From positions 228,893-270,451 of the forward strand of contig NZ_DAIQAX010000001.1 in assembly GCF_036781485.1 (NCBI RefSeq): a stretch of DNA of 41,559 nt. The letters run 5' to 3'. The stretch is from Thermocrinis sp. GTDB taxonomy: Bacteria > Aquificota > Aquificia > Aquificales > Aquificaceae. Position numbers and translations under genes: made by a program. The notes beneath the pieces were generated by a model. It had not been told where the DNA came from, searched no databases, and saw only the letters and a list, made by a program, of their open reading frames with translations. Of the stretch, positions 15,463-23,854 are shown piece after piece; within the stretch, counting starts at the first letter, position 1, and every line of letters begins with the position of its first letter.

Positions 15463-16939
15463 ACTCCAGTTCGTATAGGTCCCCTTTATTCTGCACCGGA
15501 ATGGTGCCCACTCTTCCTGTAAGAACAAAAACCCTTCCGTCCTTTGTGCTAACCACTGCCTGAATAGCTTCCAAAAACTCACTTCCCCTAACTGTCTTTG
15601 AGAACACAAGACTTTTTTTCCTTTCTCCAACGATCACAAGCTCCCCTCTGGAAAACTTTAGAATGTCCAGAATTTTAAGCACGTTCCCCCCAGTATTTTT
15701 TGGTACCAAAGTAAGCCTAAAGTTCATCAAGCTAAATAAAGCAGGTTTTGGATGGAAAATAACCCTGTCCTTTATATCTTCAACTATTTCTGCATAGGCA
15801 TAGGAACCATCAAAGCTGTCTTCCGACGCATAGATTTCCGAATCGCCTTCAAAAACCTTTAGCCTTCCGCTGCTATCTACGAAAATTAAGTAGTTGCCAT
15901 AGTATATGGCAGAGTCTATCTTAAAACCCCTCGGCGCTAAGAAGATGCCCCTTTCCTGGAGTTTGTTCCCTTCCAAACTCAACCGTATAACATTGCCAAA
16001 CTTCACCTTTGAATCAAATCTTTGTCCTAAAAAGGTCTCCTTAGGTTTTGATTTGTCCAAAACACCCATTATGTATGGCACATCCTTTAGCACAGGCACC
16101 AGAACCCCACCTACCATCCGAAGTATTACAGAGCTTGCCCTTGTTCCAGAGACCATATTTACGATTATGTAATCCTTCTTTTCATCTGCTATAGGTGCCA
16201 CCACTACGGATACGGGTACTCCCGCAGGTAAAGAGTAAGACGCTTTTAAAACTATGTCATTTCTAACAATTTCGTACACCTCTACCCTTCCGGAAAAGAG
16301 AACTACCAAGTAATCCCTTCCATCCCCAACCACATCTCCCACATCCGCAGAGATGGGTAAGCTCGGAAGCTGTTTCACAAACTTTCCTTTGACCAAGATA
16401 TTTATGTCTTCTAAACTTGCCCTTGGTATTCCCACTGTGGGTTTTTCAAAGAAAGCTACGGCAGAGCCTTTAAACTCCACTCCATAGCCCCTTTCAAATT
16501 CTTTTACCGTATAGGCGCAGCCTTTACCCTTTTCCACTTTTGGAAAGACAGAGCTCAATAAAAAGTATCCTTCTTCAGACCCCTCGTAGCAAAGGCTTTT
16601 TATCTCAACCTTTACCCTATCACCGGGCTTTAAGCCTTTACCTTCCACCAACTTTCCCACGGAAAAATTATCTTTCACCTCCTCCACCACTATCTTACCA
16701 ATTCTTTCTAACTCTTTACCGAAGGACTGTTTTGTGATAGGATGGATGATCTCTTCTCCTTCCCTAAGGACTGTCAGCTCTTCCTTTTCTCTAAGGTTTT
16801 TTATATCCACCCAAACTCTATCCCCCTCCACCTTTATAACGTAACCTTCCCTCTCAAAAAAGGCTTTTAGCTTTTCTTTCAGCTCGTCCGAAAAGCCAAG
16901 GGAGAGAAAAAATAGAAAGATAGTTATAATTCTTGCCAT
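15449..16939 (-). CDS. Secreted protein with FlgT-C-like N-terminal domain and beta-propeller-like body
   Basis: 496 residues. An N-terminal signal peptide (hydrophobic to about residue 16) is followed by a short region with KVEGDRVWVDIKNLREKEEL, IIHPITKQSFGKELERIGKI and LKPGDRVKV. That pattern (V-G-D-x-V-x-V-D, HP-x-T-x-x-x-G, E-x-I-G, GD) is like the SH3-like C-terminal domain of the flagellar protein FlgT. From about 170 on there are repeated beta segments with D-x-D/G-type turns (DVGDVVGDGRDYLVVLF, DEKKDYIIVNM), like FG-GAP/VCBS propellers. I do not know the family's function. It starts inside the end of leuB (16-base overlap) and faces the flagellar remnant tail to tail. Confidence 0.65.
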   Translation of the reverse strand: MARIITIFLFFLSLGFSDELKEKLKAFFEREGYVIKVEGDRVWVDIKNLREKEELTVLREGEEIIHPITKQSFGKELERIGKIVVEEVKDNFSVGKLVEGKGLKPGDRVKVEIKSLCYEGSEEGYFLLSSVFPKVEKGKGCAYTVKEFERGYGVEFKGSAVAFFEKPTVGIPRASLEDINILVKGKFVKQLPSLPISADVGDVVGDGRDYLVVLFSGRVEVYEIVRNDIVLKASYSLPAGVPVSVVVAPIADEKKDYIIVNMVSGTRASSVILRMVGGVLVPVLKDVPYIMGVLDKSKPKETFLGQRFDSKVKFGNVIRLSLEGNKLQERGIFLAPRGFKIDSAIYYGNYLIFVDSSGRLKVFEGDSEIYASEDSFDGSYAYAEIVEDIKDRVIFHPKPALFSLMNFRLTLVPKNTGGNVLKILDILKFSRGELVIVGERKKSLVFSKTVRGSEFLEAIQAVVSTKDGRVFVLTGRVGTIPVQNKGDLYELEFRLL

Positions 16940-18015
16940 ACTTCCTCCAAAGACTTTATTATAGCATCAGTCATTTGCTGGGTACCAACCTTTAGACAAC
17001 CCTCTGAGTATATGTCTGGTGTTCTGTAGCCTTTTTCAAGGGTTTTTTCCACAGCCTTCTCTACGGCTTGAGCTTCCTTTTCCAGATTAAAAGAATACCT
17101 TAACATCATGGCAACGGAAAGTATGGTAGCTATGGGGTTGGCTATGCCTTTACCCGCAATGTCTGGAGCGGAGCCGTGCACTGGCTCGTAAAGGGCATAC
17201 CTTTCTCCAAGGCTCGCCGAGGGCAGCATGCCCAAGCTTCCGGTTATTACCGCCGCCTCGTCTGAGAGTATGTCTCCAAAGATGTTTCCTGTAACGATCA
17301 CATCAAAGGAAGAGGGCCTTCTGACTATTTGCATGGCGCAGTTATCTACGTAAAGGTGTTCCAGCTCCACCTCCGGATAGTTTTTACTCTCCTCTTCCAC
17401 AATCTCTTTCCAAAGCCCGCTAACCTCAAGCACGTTGGACTTGTCCACGCTGGTTAGCTTCTTTCTTCTTTTCATTGCTACCTCAAAGGCTTTCTTTACA
17501 ACTCTCCTTATCTCATCTTCCGTATATCTCATGGTGTTTATGCCAACGCGCTTGCCGTTTTCTATAAAGATCCCCCTTGGCTCTCCGTAATACACATCTC
17601 CGGTCAGTTCCCTAATTACGATAAAGTCAGTTCCTCTTGCAGTTTCCTCTTTTAAGGGAGACGCTTGAATTAGAGGCTCATAAACCTTTGCAGGTCTTAA
17701 GTTTGCGTAAAGGTCCAAAGCCTTTCTTATTTGCAGTAATCCTTTCTCCGGTCTTTTGGATGTGGGCAGGTCATCCCACTTGGGACCACCCACCGCTCCA
17801 AGAAGCACCGCATCCGCCTGCAAACATAGGTCCAAAGTTTCCTTTGGAAGAGGCTCACCCTTTTGGTCAATGGCTATGCCACCAATTAGACCCTCTTCCA
17901 ACTCAAAGCTGTGTCCGGAGAGCTTTTCCACATGCCTTAGCACTTTTATTGCAGAATCTACGATCTCTGGACCTATTCCATCCCCTTTTAAAACTGCTAT
18001 TTTATATATTCCCAT
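16924..18015 (-). CDS. leuB: 3-isopropylmalate dehydrogenase
   Basis: 363-residue NAD-dependent decarboxylating dehydrogenase of leucine synthesis. It has KGDGIGPEIV at the start, LLGAVGGPKWDD, the substrate-binding RELTGDVYYG, the Lys of DKSNVL, DNCAMQIVRRP, and the DILSDEAAVITGSLGMLPSA metal/NAD segment, ending with the adenosine-binding HGSAPDIAG region before it. Length is standard. The ATG at 18013-18015 has no Shine-Dalgarno; on the minus strand a TATAAT box (18026-18031) stands 10 bases upstream. Other leucine genes are not present, as expected for the scattered biosynthesis genes of this group. Confidence 0.96.
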   Translation of the reverse strand: MGIYKIAVLKGDGIGPEIVDSAIKVLRHVEKLSGHSFELEEGLIGGIAIDQKGEPLPKETLDLCLQADAVLLGAVGGPKWDDLPTSKRPEKGLLQIRKALDLYANLRPAKVYEPLIQASPLKEETARGTDFIVIRELTGDVYYGEPRGIFIENGKRVGINTMRYTEDEIRRVVKKAFEVAMKRRKKLTSVDKSNVLEVSGLWKEIVEEESKNYPEVELEHLYVDNCAMQIVRRPSSFDVIVTGNIFGDILSDEAAVITGSLGMLPSASLGERYALYEPVHGSAPDIAGKGIANPIATILSVAMMLRYSFNLEKEAQAVEKAVEKTLEKGYRTPDIYSEGCLKVGTQQMTDAIIKSLEEVWQEL

Positions 18016-18025
18016 GAGGGAAAGA

Positions 18026-18031
18026 ATTATA
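18026..18031 (-). promoter_or_regulatory. TATAAT box for leuB, probably leaderless
   Basis: Minus-strand TATAAT 10 bases before the leuB ATG, with pyrimidine-rich bases and no Shine-Dalgarno in between. No clear -35. Confidence 0.45.
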
Positions 18032-18072
18032 ATATATCCTTGTGAATTTAGAGAAGATCTTGGAGTTTTGCC

Positions 18073-19395
18073 ATGGAGCTAAAAGTCTATGCCGAAGAAA
18101 AGGTAGATAGGGCAAGGAAGGTATTAAGGACCTTGAGCTCTATTCCTACGGAGGTAAAGAACAGAACCCTTTTAACCGCTGCGGAGCTTTTGGACAAAAA
18201 AAGGGACTACATAAAGGAGCAAAACAAAAAAGATGTGGAGTATGCCTTTGCTCAAGGTCTTTCTCCCGCTTTGATAGATAGGCTTGTTCTAAACGACAAA
18301 AGAATAGATGGTATGATAAAGGTGCTGAAGGATGTGGCAAGCCTTCCGGACCCTGTGGGAGAAATAACCCGTATGTGGACCCTTCCCAACGGCTTAAGGG
18401 TTGGAAGGATGAGGGTGCCTTTGGGCGTTATTTTTATAATCTACGAAGCAAGGCCCAACGTAACCATAGAGGCAGCTTCCCTTTGTATAAAGTCTTCCAA
18501 CGCTGTAATACTCAGGGGTGGAAAGGAAGCTATAAACTCAAACAGGGCGCTTGTGGAACTGTTAAGAGAAGCTTCAGTTAAAGAGGGGTTTCCGGAAGAA
18601 GCTATTCAGTTTATAGACAGACCGGAAAGGGAAATAGTTTGGGAAATTCTTAAGATGGAGGGTAAGGTGGACGTAGCTATTCCAAGGGGTGGGGAAAGTT
18701 TAATTAGGGCGGTGGCAGAAAACGCAAGGGTGCCGGTTATAAAGCACTACAAAGGGGTTTGCAACATATACGTAGACGAAGAGGCGGACTTAGAAAAGGC
18801 TTATCACATAGTTTATAACGCAAAGGTTCAAAGGCCATCCGTCTGCAATGCGGTAGAGAACCTGATAATCCACAGAAACATTCTCAACAGCTTTCTTCCA
18901 AAAATGGCTTACATACTTGGAAGGGCTGGAGTGGAATTAAGGTGCGATGAAGAAAGCTTAAAGGTAATAAAATCCCATCCAAAGCTTGACTTTGTAAAGG
19001 CTGTTCCCGCAACGGAGGAGGATTACTACGAAGAGTTCTTAGACTTAATACTTGCCATAAAGGTGGTGGGCAGTTTGGACGAAGCCATAGAGTTTATAGA
19101 AAAGTATGGTTCAAAGCACTCAGACGCCATAATAACTGAAAACTACACAAAGGCTATGAAGTTCCTTGCAGAAGTAGATTCCGCTGCGGTTTATGTTAAT
19201 GCATCTACAAGATTTACCGACGGCAACGAGTTTGGGCTTGGGGCAGAGATGGGTATATCTACAGACAAGATACACGCAAGGGGTCCAATGGCTTTGGAAG
19301 AGCTGACAATACAAAAGTTTGTAATACTTGGCAACGGGCAACTTAGGGATAACTTTAGAATACCTGACGAGATTATTGCGGAATGGAATACTTAA
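18073..19395 (+). CDS. proA: Gamma-glutamyl phosphate reductase
   Basis: 440-residue NADPH-dependent reductase making glutamate-5-semialdehyde for proline. It belongs to the aldehyde dehydrogenase superfamily. Seen: VPLGVIFIIYEARPNVT, SSNAVILRGGKEAINSN, PRGGESLI, the catalytic Cys258 in RPSVCNAVE, and the C-terminal GLGAEMGISTDKIHARGPM. Full length, about 20 residues longer than many homologues. The ATG at 18073 is about 40 bases downstream of an AT-rich TATAAT-containing stretch shared with leuB. The proB partner is not nearby. It overlaps rseP by 13 bases. Confidence 0.96.
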   Translation: MELKVYAEEKVDRARKVLRTLSSIPTEVKNRTLLTAAELLDKKRDYIKEQNKKDVEYAFAQGLSPALIDRLVLNDKRIDGMIKVLKDVASLPDPVGEITRMWTLPNGLRVGRMRVPLGVIFIIYEARPNVTIEAASLCIKSSNAVILRGGKEAINSNRALVELLREASVKEGFPEEAIQFIDRPEREIVWEILKMEGKVDVAIPRGGESLIRAVAENARVPVIKHYKGVCNIYVDEEADLEKAYHIVYNAKVQRPSVCNAVENLIIHRNILNSFLPKMAYILGRAGVELRCDEESLKVIKSHPKLDFVKAVPATEEDYYEEFLDLILAIKVVGSLDEAIEFIEKYGSKHSDAIITENYTKAMKFLAEVDSAAVYVNASTRFTDGNEFGLGAEMGISTDKIHARGPMALEELTIQKFVILGNGQLRDNFRIPDEIIAEWNT

Positions 19396-20672
19396 TAGCT
19401 TTTTTAGTCCTCATAGGTGTTTTGATTTGGTTTCATGAGCTTGGACACTTCTTGTTTGCCAAGCTTTTTGGCGTAAAGGTGGAAGTTTTTTCCATAGGCT
19501 TTGGTCCTGTGCTCTTAAAAAAGCGGTATGGAGAGACTGAATATAGGCTCTCAGCCATACCCTTGGGTGGATTTGTAAAGCTTTACGGTGAAGAGGACAA
19601 CTTAGCGGATCCAAAAGCTTTCTCTTCTAAGCCCAATTGGCAGAAAATACTGATAGCCTTTGCGGGATCATTCTTTAACTTTATTCTGGCAGTTCTTGTC
19701 TTTTGGTTTTTGGGCTTATTGGGCAAAGAGGTTCCAAAGTATGCTTTAGAAAAACCTGTGGTAGGGTATGTGCAAGAAAATAGCTTGGCTGAGAAATTGG
19801 GTATAAGGGAAGGGGACTTGGTGCTTTCCATAAACGGAAAGGAAGTTAAAACGTGGAAAGAGTTAGAGGAAAGAATGCTAAGAGAGATCTTTGCCAGGAC
19901 CATAACTGTAGAGGTTCTCAGAGATGGCAAAGTTGTAGTTTTGAAGGGAAATCTGGACGTTAAAAATCCAAGAGCCTTTGGTGCAGAGCCTACTATAGAG
20001 CCTGTTATTGGTGGTGTGTTAGAAGGAAGCCCTGCCCATCAGGTGGGTATAAGAAAGGGGGACAAAATACTAAGCATAAACGGAGTTGAGGTTAAAACTT
20101 GGCAAGAATCGGTAAAGCTCATAAGGTCCTCTGAGAAGATAAACCTAAGAATAGAAAGGGATGGGCTAGAAAAAGAATTAACGATCATTCCTATGAAAGA
20201 TCCAAAAACCAACCTTTCCGTGATAGGTGTGATGCCGCACATAGGAACTGTAAAACTAAAACAAGGAGTTTATGAATCCTTAGTTGCCAGTGTGGAAAAG
20301 ATCGTTCTTCTTTCTGGGCTAACCTTAAAGGCTGTGTGGAGTATGATAACGGGCACTTTGTCTCCTACAAACTTGGGAGGACCCATAGCCATAGCTCAGT
20401 TGGCAGGGCAGTCTGCCCAGCAGGGAATAATCCCTTACTTAAACTTGTTAGCCTTTATCTCTGTTCAATTAGCCATATTCAACCTTCTTCCACTTCCTAT
20501 GTTAGATGGAGGTCTGATAGTTTTGTTCTTTATTGAGATGTTGAGGAGAAAACCACTCTCTGTTAAGTTCAAAGAAGCCTGGCAAAAAACAGGCTTAGCC
20601 ATAATAATAGCCCTCTCCCTATTTGTGATAATAAATGACTTTATCAGGCTTTTCTCTGGGAAGAAGTTTTAG
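19383..20672 (+). CDS. rseP: Intramembrane zinc metalloprotease RseP (site-2 protease)
   Basis: 429-residue M50 protease. HELGH at 18-22 lies in the first membrane helix, with the GFGPVLL segment after it. Two PDZ domains lie about 125-195 and 205-275 (LGIREGDLVLSINGKEVKTW and VGIRKGDKILSINGVEVKTW, quoted here only as near-duplicates). The third metal ligand is the Asp of LPLPMLDGG near residue 375. Homologues cleave anti-sigma factors or leftover signal peptides within the membrane. It begins inside proA. Its end overlaps the converging transaldolase gene by 4 bases. Confidence 0.95.
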   Translation: MEYLIAFLVLIGVLIWFHELGHFLFAKLFGVKVEVFSIGFGPVLLKKRYGETEYRLSAIPLGGFVKLYGEEDNLADPKAFSSKPNWQKILIAFAGSFFNFILAVLVFWFLGLLGKEVPKYALEKPVVGYVQENSLAEKLGIREGDLVLSINGKEVKTWKELEERMLREIFARTITVEVLRDGKVVVLKGNLDVKNPRAFGAEPTIEPVIGGVLEGSPAHQVGIRKGDKILSINGVEVKTWQESVKLIRSSEKINLRIERDGLEKELTIIPMKDPKTNLSVIGVMPHIGTVKLKQGVYESLVASVEKIVLLSGLTLKAVWSMITGTLSPTNLGGPIAIAQLAGQSAQQGIIPYLNLLAFISVQLAIFNLLPLPMLDGGLIVLFFIEMLRRKPLSVKFKEAWQKTGLAIIIALSLFVIINDFIRLFSGKKF

Positions 20673-21322
20673 AAAGGTTTTCCTGGCACTTTCTCCCAGT
20701 CCTTGAGGAATAGCTCTATGCCCTTATCCGTTAGTGGGTGTTGGAATAGCTTTTTCATTACCTCAAAGGGCATGGTGCATATATCCGCTCCTATGAGAGC
20801 CGCCTCCACCACGTGCATTGGATGTCTCACGCTTGCTACAATTATCTCAGTGTCGTATTCATAGTTGTCAAATATAGTTTTTATGTCTCTTATTATCCTC
20901 ATACCGTCGTTTGACGCGTCATCTAACCTACCTATGAAGGGTGAAACATACGTAGCTCCAGCCTTTGCAGCTATGAGGGCTTGGGATGGGGAAAACACCA
21001 AGGTAACATTAACCGGTATGCCTTCCGATTCCAGCTCCTGCACCGCTTTAATGCCTTCCGGAGTCATGGGGATCTTTACTACCACATTGTCGCCAAGCTC
21101 CGCAAGCTTTCTGCCTTCTTCAATCATGCCCTTTGCATCCCTTGACACCGTCTCTAAGCTTACCGGTCCATCCACCAACTGCAGAATTTCCTTTGCCACT
21201 TCCAAAAAGGGCCTACCTGTCTTTGCTATAAGGCTTGGATTGGTGGTAACACCATCCAAAATACCCCACTCTAAGGCTTGCTTTATCTCTTCCACATTTC
21301 CTGTGTCTAAGAAGAACTGCAT
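20669..21322 (-). CDS. tal: Transaldolase (small TalC/F6P-aldolase-like type)
   Basis: 217-residue class I aldolase of the short transaldolase group, moving a dihydroxyacetone unit in the non-oxidative pentose phosphate pathway. The opening MQFFLDTGNVEEI, GVTTNPSLI, the Schiff-base Lys83 in VVKIPMTPEG, NVTLVFS and YVSPFIGRLDD are diagnostic. The C-terminus has TMPFEVMKKLFQHPLTDKGI. GGAGG lies 8-12 bases before the ATG. It converges on rseP and lies downstream of the disulfide oxidoreductase gene. Confidence 0.95.
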   Translation of the reverse strand: MQFFLDTGNVEEIKQALEWGILDGVTTNPSLIAKTGRPFLEVAKEILQLVDGPVSLETVSRDAKGMIEEGRKLAELGDNVVVKIPMTPEGIKAVQELESEGIPVNVTLVFSPSQALIAAKAGATYVSPFIGRLDDASNDGMRIIRDIKTIFDNYEYDTEIIVASVRHPMHVVEAALIGADICTMPFEVMKKLFQHPLTDKGIELFLKDWEKVPGKPF

Positions 21323-21340
21323 GGAAGAACCTCCTAATTT

Positions 21341-22006
21341 TTAGTTTGCTCTTTTTAGTTTTTCGTAGGCAGAGACCAAGTATCCCAAAAAGGCATTCTC
21401 TGGCTGAGCTCCTACAAACTCCGCCAAACCTCTGTTTATAACTATTTTTGGCACACCCACCACCTGATACAGCTCTGCAAGGTCCATGTTTTCTCCTGCA
21501 TCTACGATGATCGCACTTACATAATCGCTTGCCATTGCAAAGTTCATGGCTGTTATAGCTGCAGCAGGGCAGTATCCACAACTCGTGGTCACAAAAACCA
21601 TAATTTCCATAGGCAGGTCTATGGTTTGGAGTATCTCTACAGTCCTATCGCTCAGCTTTGGTCTTCTTTTGGAAACTTGGATGATGCCGTTTATAAGCGT
21701 GGAAAACTCAAGACCTGCAGGAAGTCCTATATATCTTATGCCATAGTCTTTATCTCCCTCTATGACCAATGTGGGCACCCGCTCTATTTTGTATGCTTCC
21801 GCTACAGCCCTGTCTATCAGGGGCGAGTAAAATTCAAGCTTTAACTTATCCGAAGATAGGCTCCCAACCTCTTTGAGAAGTTTCTCTGCGGTTGGACACG
21901 TCTCACAACCTATAGCTTGACTAAAGAGTTTAACCTTTACCTCGTTTTCAAGCTCCTTTTCAAACAGGTCTCTCAGTTGGGTTCTAACTTCCAGATTTAA
22001 TAACAT
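21341..22006 (-). CDS. Protein disulfide oxidoreductase with two thioredoxin folds (PDO, glutaredoxin-like)
   Basis: 221 residues made of two thioredoxin folds. The first has a CETC site (C34, C37) and the second CGYC (C143, C146), followed by cis-Pro segments RVPTL and GVPKI. This is the PDO family, typical of hyperthermophiles, where it makes and isomerises cytoplasmic disulfides; an Aquifex member is known. There is no signal peptide. AGGAGG before the ATG is a good ribosome-binding site, and a TATAAT-like stretch lies 15-25 bases further up. Probably co-transcribed with the transaldolase 18 bases downstream. Confidence 0.92.
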   Translation of the reverse strand: MLLNLEVRTQLRDLFEKELENEVKVKLFSQAIGCETCPTAEKLLKEVGSLSSDKLKLEFYSPLIDRAVAEAYKIERVPTLVIEGDKDYGIRYIGLPAGLEFSTLINGIIQVSKRRPKLSDRTVEILQTIDLPMEIMVFVTTSCGYCPAAAITAMNFAMASDYVSAIIVDAGENMDLAELYQVVGVPKIVINRGLAEFVGAQPENAFLGYLVSAYEKLKRAN

Positions 22007-22115
22007 TTAAAGATCCTCCTACGAAATATAATTATAAACTTAAATACGTTGGGTGAGAAATTAGGAAAAGGGTAAATTATCTTGTTAGAAAAGCATCGGG
22101 GAGACAGGGTATCTA

Positions 22116-23093
22116 ATGGTTAAAATAGGTATCACCATAGGAGATCCAGCGGGTATAGGACCGGAGCTAATAGTTCGCTTGACGGAACACTTTGATAAGG
22201 ACAAGGCTTATATCATATACGGAGAAGGAAAAGTCTTAAAAGCCTGTGCAAGGGAGTTAGGCAGAAGCTTTGAAGCGGATTTGATAAACTCTCCAGAAGA
22301 GGCTAAAAACCCAGGTGTTTATCTAATTGACCTAAATGTCTGTGAAGTGGAAAAGCCCGAACCTTCATTTACTTCTGGTAAGGTGGCAGTGGCCTACTTG
22401 GGAAGGGTGGCAGTGGATGCGGTTCATGGAAAAATAGATGGTCTTATTACCATGCCTATAAACAAGTTTTGGGCAAGGCTGGTCGGTTTTTCCTACGAAG
22501 GACAGACAGAATTTTTAGTCCAGGCCTTTGGTGTTAGAAAATACGCCATGCTGATGTACTCTGAGAAGATAAAAGTAGCTTTACTTTCAACCCACCTTTC
22601 TTTGAAAGAAGCCATAGAAAAGGTTACCAAACAAAACATTGTCAGTAAGGTGAAGCTTATAGCTGAGGAGTATGAAAGATGGTTTGGCGTGAACTCCACC
22701 ATTGGAATACTTGGCTTGAACCCCCATGCGGGAGAAGGTGGAACAATAGGAGAGGAGGAAGTAAAAGAAATAATGCCTGCAGTGGAAGAACTAAAAGCTG
22801 AGGGTTATAGAGTTGAAGGCCCCCTTCCTCCGGATTCAGCCTTTCTGAGAAGAGACCTTGATTTGTTTTTCTGCATGTATCACGACCAGGGGTTAATACC
22901 CTTTAAGCTTTTGGCTTTTAAAGAGGGAGTTAACATGACTCTTGGTATCCCCTTTCCAAGAACTTCTCCAGACCACGGCACAGCTTACGATATTGCGTGG
23001 AAAGGCATAGCGGACCTTTCTCCTTCTTTACATGCCCTAAAGCTGTGTGAGAAGCTTGCAACAGTTAAAAAAACTTCACAAAAACAAAGCTGA
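22116..23093 (+). CDS. pdxA: 4-hydroxythreonine-4-phosphate dehydrogenase
   Basis: 325-residue PdxA of the DXP-dependent vitamin B6 route, oxidising 4-phosphohydroxythreonine. Seen: GITIGDPAGIGPELI at the start, TMPINK, the metal-binding His of STHLSL, GLNPHAGEGGTIG, YHDQGLIPFK and TSPDHGTAYDIA. All three metal His segments are present. The start is the ATG at 22116; GGGGAGACAGGG lies a little far upstream as a possible ribosome-binding site. It is divergent from the PDO gene, and its end overlaps yggS by 18 bases tail to tail. yggS is also a B6-related gene. Confidence 0.95.
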   Translation: MVKIGITIGDPAGIGPELIVRLTEHFDKDKAYIIYGEGKVLKACARELGRSFEADLINSPEEAKNPGVYLIDLNVCEVEKPEPSFTSGKVAVAYLGRVAVDAVHGKIDGLITMPINKFWARLVGFSYEGQTEFLVQAFGVRKYAMLMYSEKIKVALLSTHLSLKEAIEKVTKQNIVSKVKLIAEEYERWFGVNSTIGILGLNPHAGEGGTIGEEEVKEIMPAVEELKAEGYRVEGPLPPDSAFLRRDLDLFFCMYHDQGLIPFKLLAFKEGVNMTLGIPFPRTSPDHGTAYDIAWKGIADLSPSLHALKLCEKLATVKKTSQKQS

Positions 23094-23747
23094 ACCTATT
23101 CTTATTATGGTCGTACCTTCCTCTATAGCCACTTCAAAGTCGTTGGACATGCCCATAGAAAGGTGGGGAAGCTTAACCTTATAGGCTTCTTCTAACTTTT
23201 CTTTTAACTCTCTTAGCCTCGCAAAGTATGGTCTTACTTTTTCTGGGTCTTCCTCGTAGGGGGGTATGGCCATCAGCCCAAGGACTTTTATGTTTTTGAG
23301 GTTTAAGCAGTACTCAAAAAGTTTCTTTAGCTCTTCTGGGCTTACTCCACCCTTTGTTTCCTCTCCACCTAAATTGACCTCTATGAGCACCTCTTGAACC
23401 TTTTGTATCTTTTCTGCTCTTTTGTTTATCTCCTCGGCAAGAGCTGGTCTATCTACAGAATGGATAAGAGAAACCTTGTCTATGATGTATTTGACTTTGT
23501 TTGTCTGAAGGTTTCCTATGAAGTGCCAGTCTATGGGTAGGTCTTTTAGAATTTCCAGTTTCTTTAAAAAATCCTGCGCCCTACTTTCTCCAAAGACCTT
23601 AACACCACATTGATAAGCCTGTCTTATCTTTTCGGCGTCCGCATACTTGGATGCTCCAAGAAGGATTATTTCTTCTCTTTTTCTTCCTGCCCTCTGGCAG
23701 GCTCTAAAAATACTCTCTTCTATCCTTTGAACATTCTGGCAGACCAC
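23076..23747 (-). CDS. yggS: Pyridoxal phosphate homeostasis protein (YggS/PipY family)
   Basis: 223 residues from a GTG at 23745-23747. It is a single-domain alanine-racemase-like barrel that binds PLP and buffers B6. The PLP Lys lies in LLGASKYADAE, and GESRAQDFLKK, WHFIGNLQTNKVKYI, LIEVNLGGEETKGG, GLMAIPP and SMGMSNDFEVAIEEGTTIIRIG follow, all typical. The frame is open upstream to 24005, but that extension is the antisense of tRNA-Leu and queC, so it is not part of the gene. Tandem TATAAT boxes lie directly upstream of the GTG. It faces pdxA tail to tail. Confidence 0.93.
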   Translation of the reverse strand: MVCQNVQRIEESIFRACQRAGRKREEIILLGASKYADAEKIRQAYQCGVKVFGESRAQDFLKKLEILKDLPIDWHFIGNLQTNKVKYIIDKVSLIHSVDRPALAEEINKRAEKIQKVQEVLIEVNLGGEETKGGVSPEELKKLFEYCLNLKNIKVLGLMAIPPYEEDPEKVRPYFARLRELKEKLEEAYKVKLPHLSMGMSNDFEVAIEEGTTIIRIGSALFL

Positions 23748-23755
23748 ATTATAAT
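23727..23755 (+). promoter_or_regulatory. Promoter of tRNA-Leu (inside the start of yggS)
   Basis: TTGAAC at 23727-23732, exactly 17 bases, then TATAAT at 23750-23755. Transcription would begin about 3 bases before the tRNA 5' end at 23765. The -35 and spacer lie within the first codons of the opposing yggS gene, so the two transcription units overlap at their starts. Confidence 0.75.
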
Positions 23756-23764
23756 TATATTTCA

Positions 23765-23848
23765 GCCGGAGTGGCGGAACTGGCAGACGCGGGAGACTCA
23801 AAATCTCCTGCCCGCAAGGGCGTGGGGGTTCGAGTCCCTCCTCCGGCA
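23765..23848 (+). tRNA. tRNA-Leu (CAA)
   Basis: 84-base class II tRNA. The acceptor stem is GCCGGAG/CTCCGGC with discriminator A at 23848. The anticodon stem GGAGA/TCTCC encloses CTCAAAA, giving anticodon CAA, which reads UUG leucine. A long variable arm (GCCCGCAAGGGC region) and a GGGGG-TTCGAGT-CCCTC T-arm follow. CCA is not encoded. The antisense strand gives a spurious EEGLEPPRP-type reading. queC starts 7 bases downstream and may share the transcript. Confidence 0.96.
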
Positions 23849-23854
23849 TAAAAA

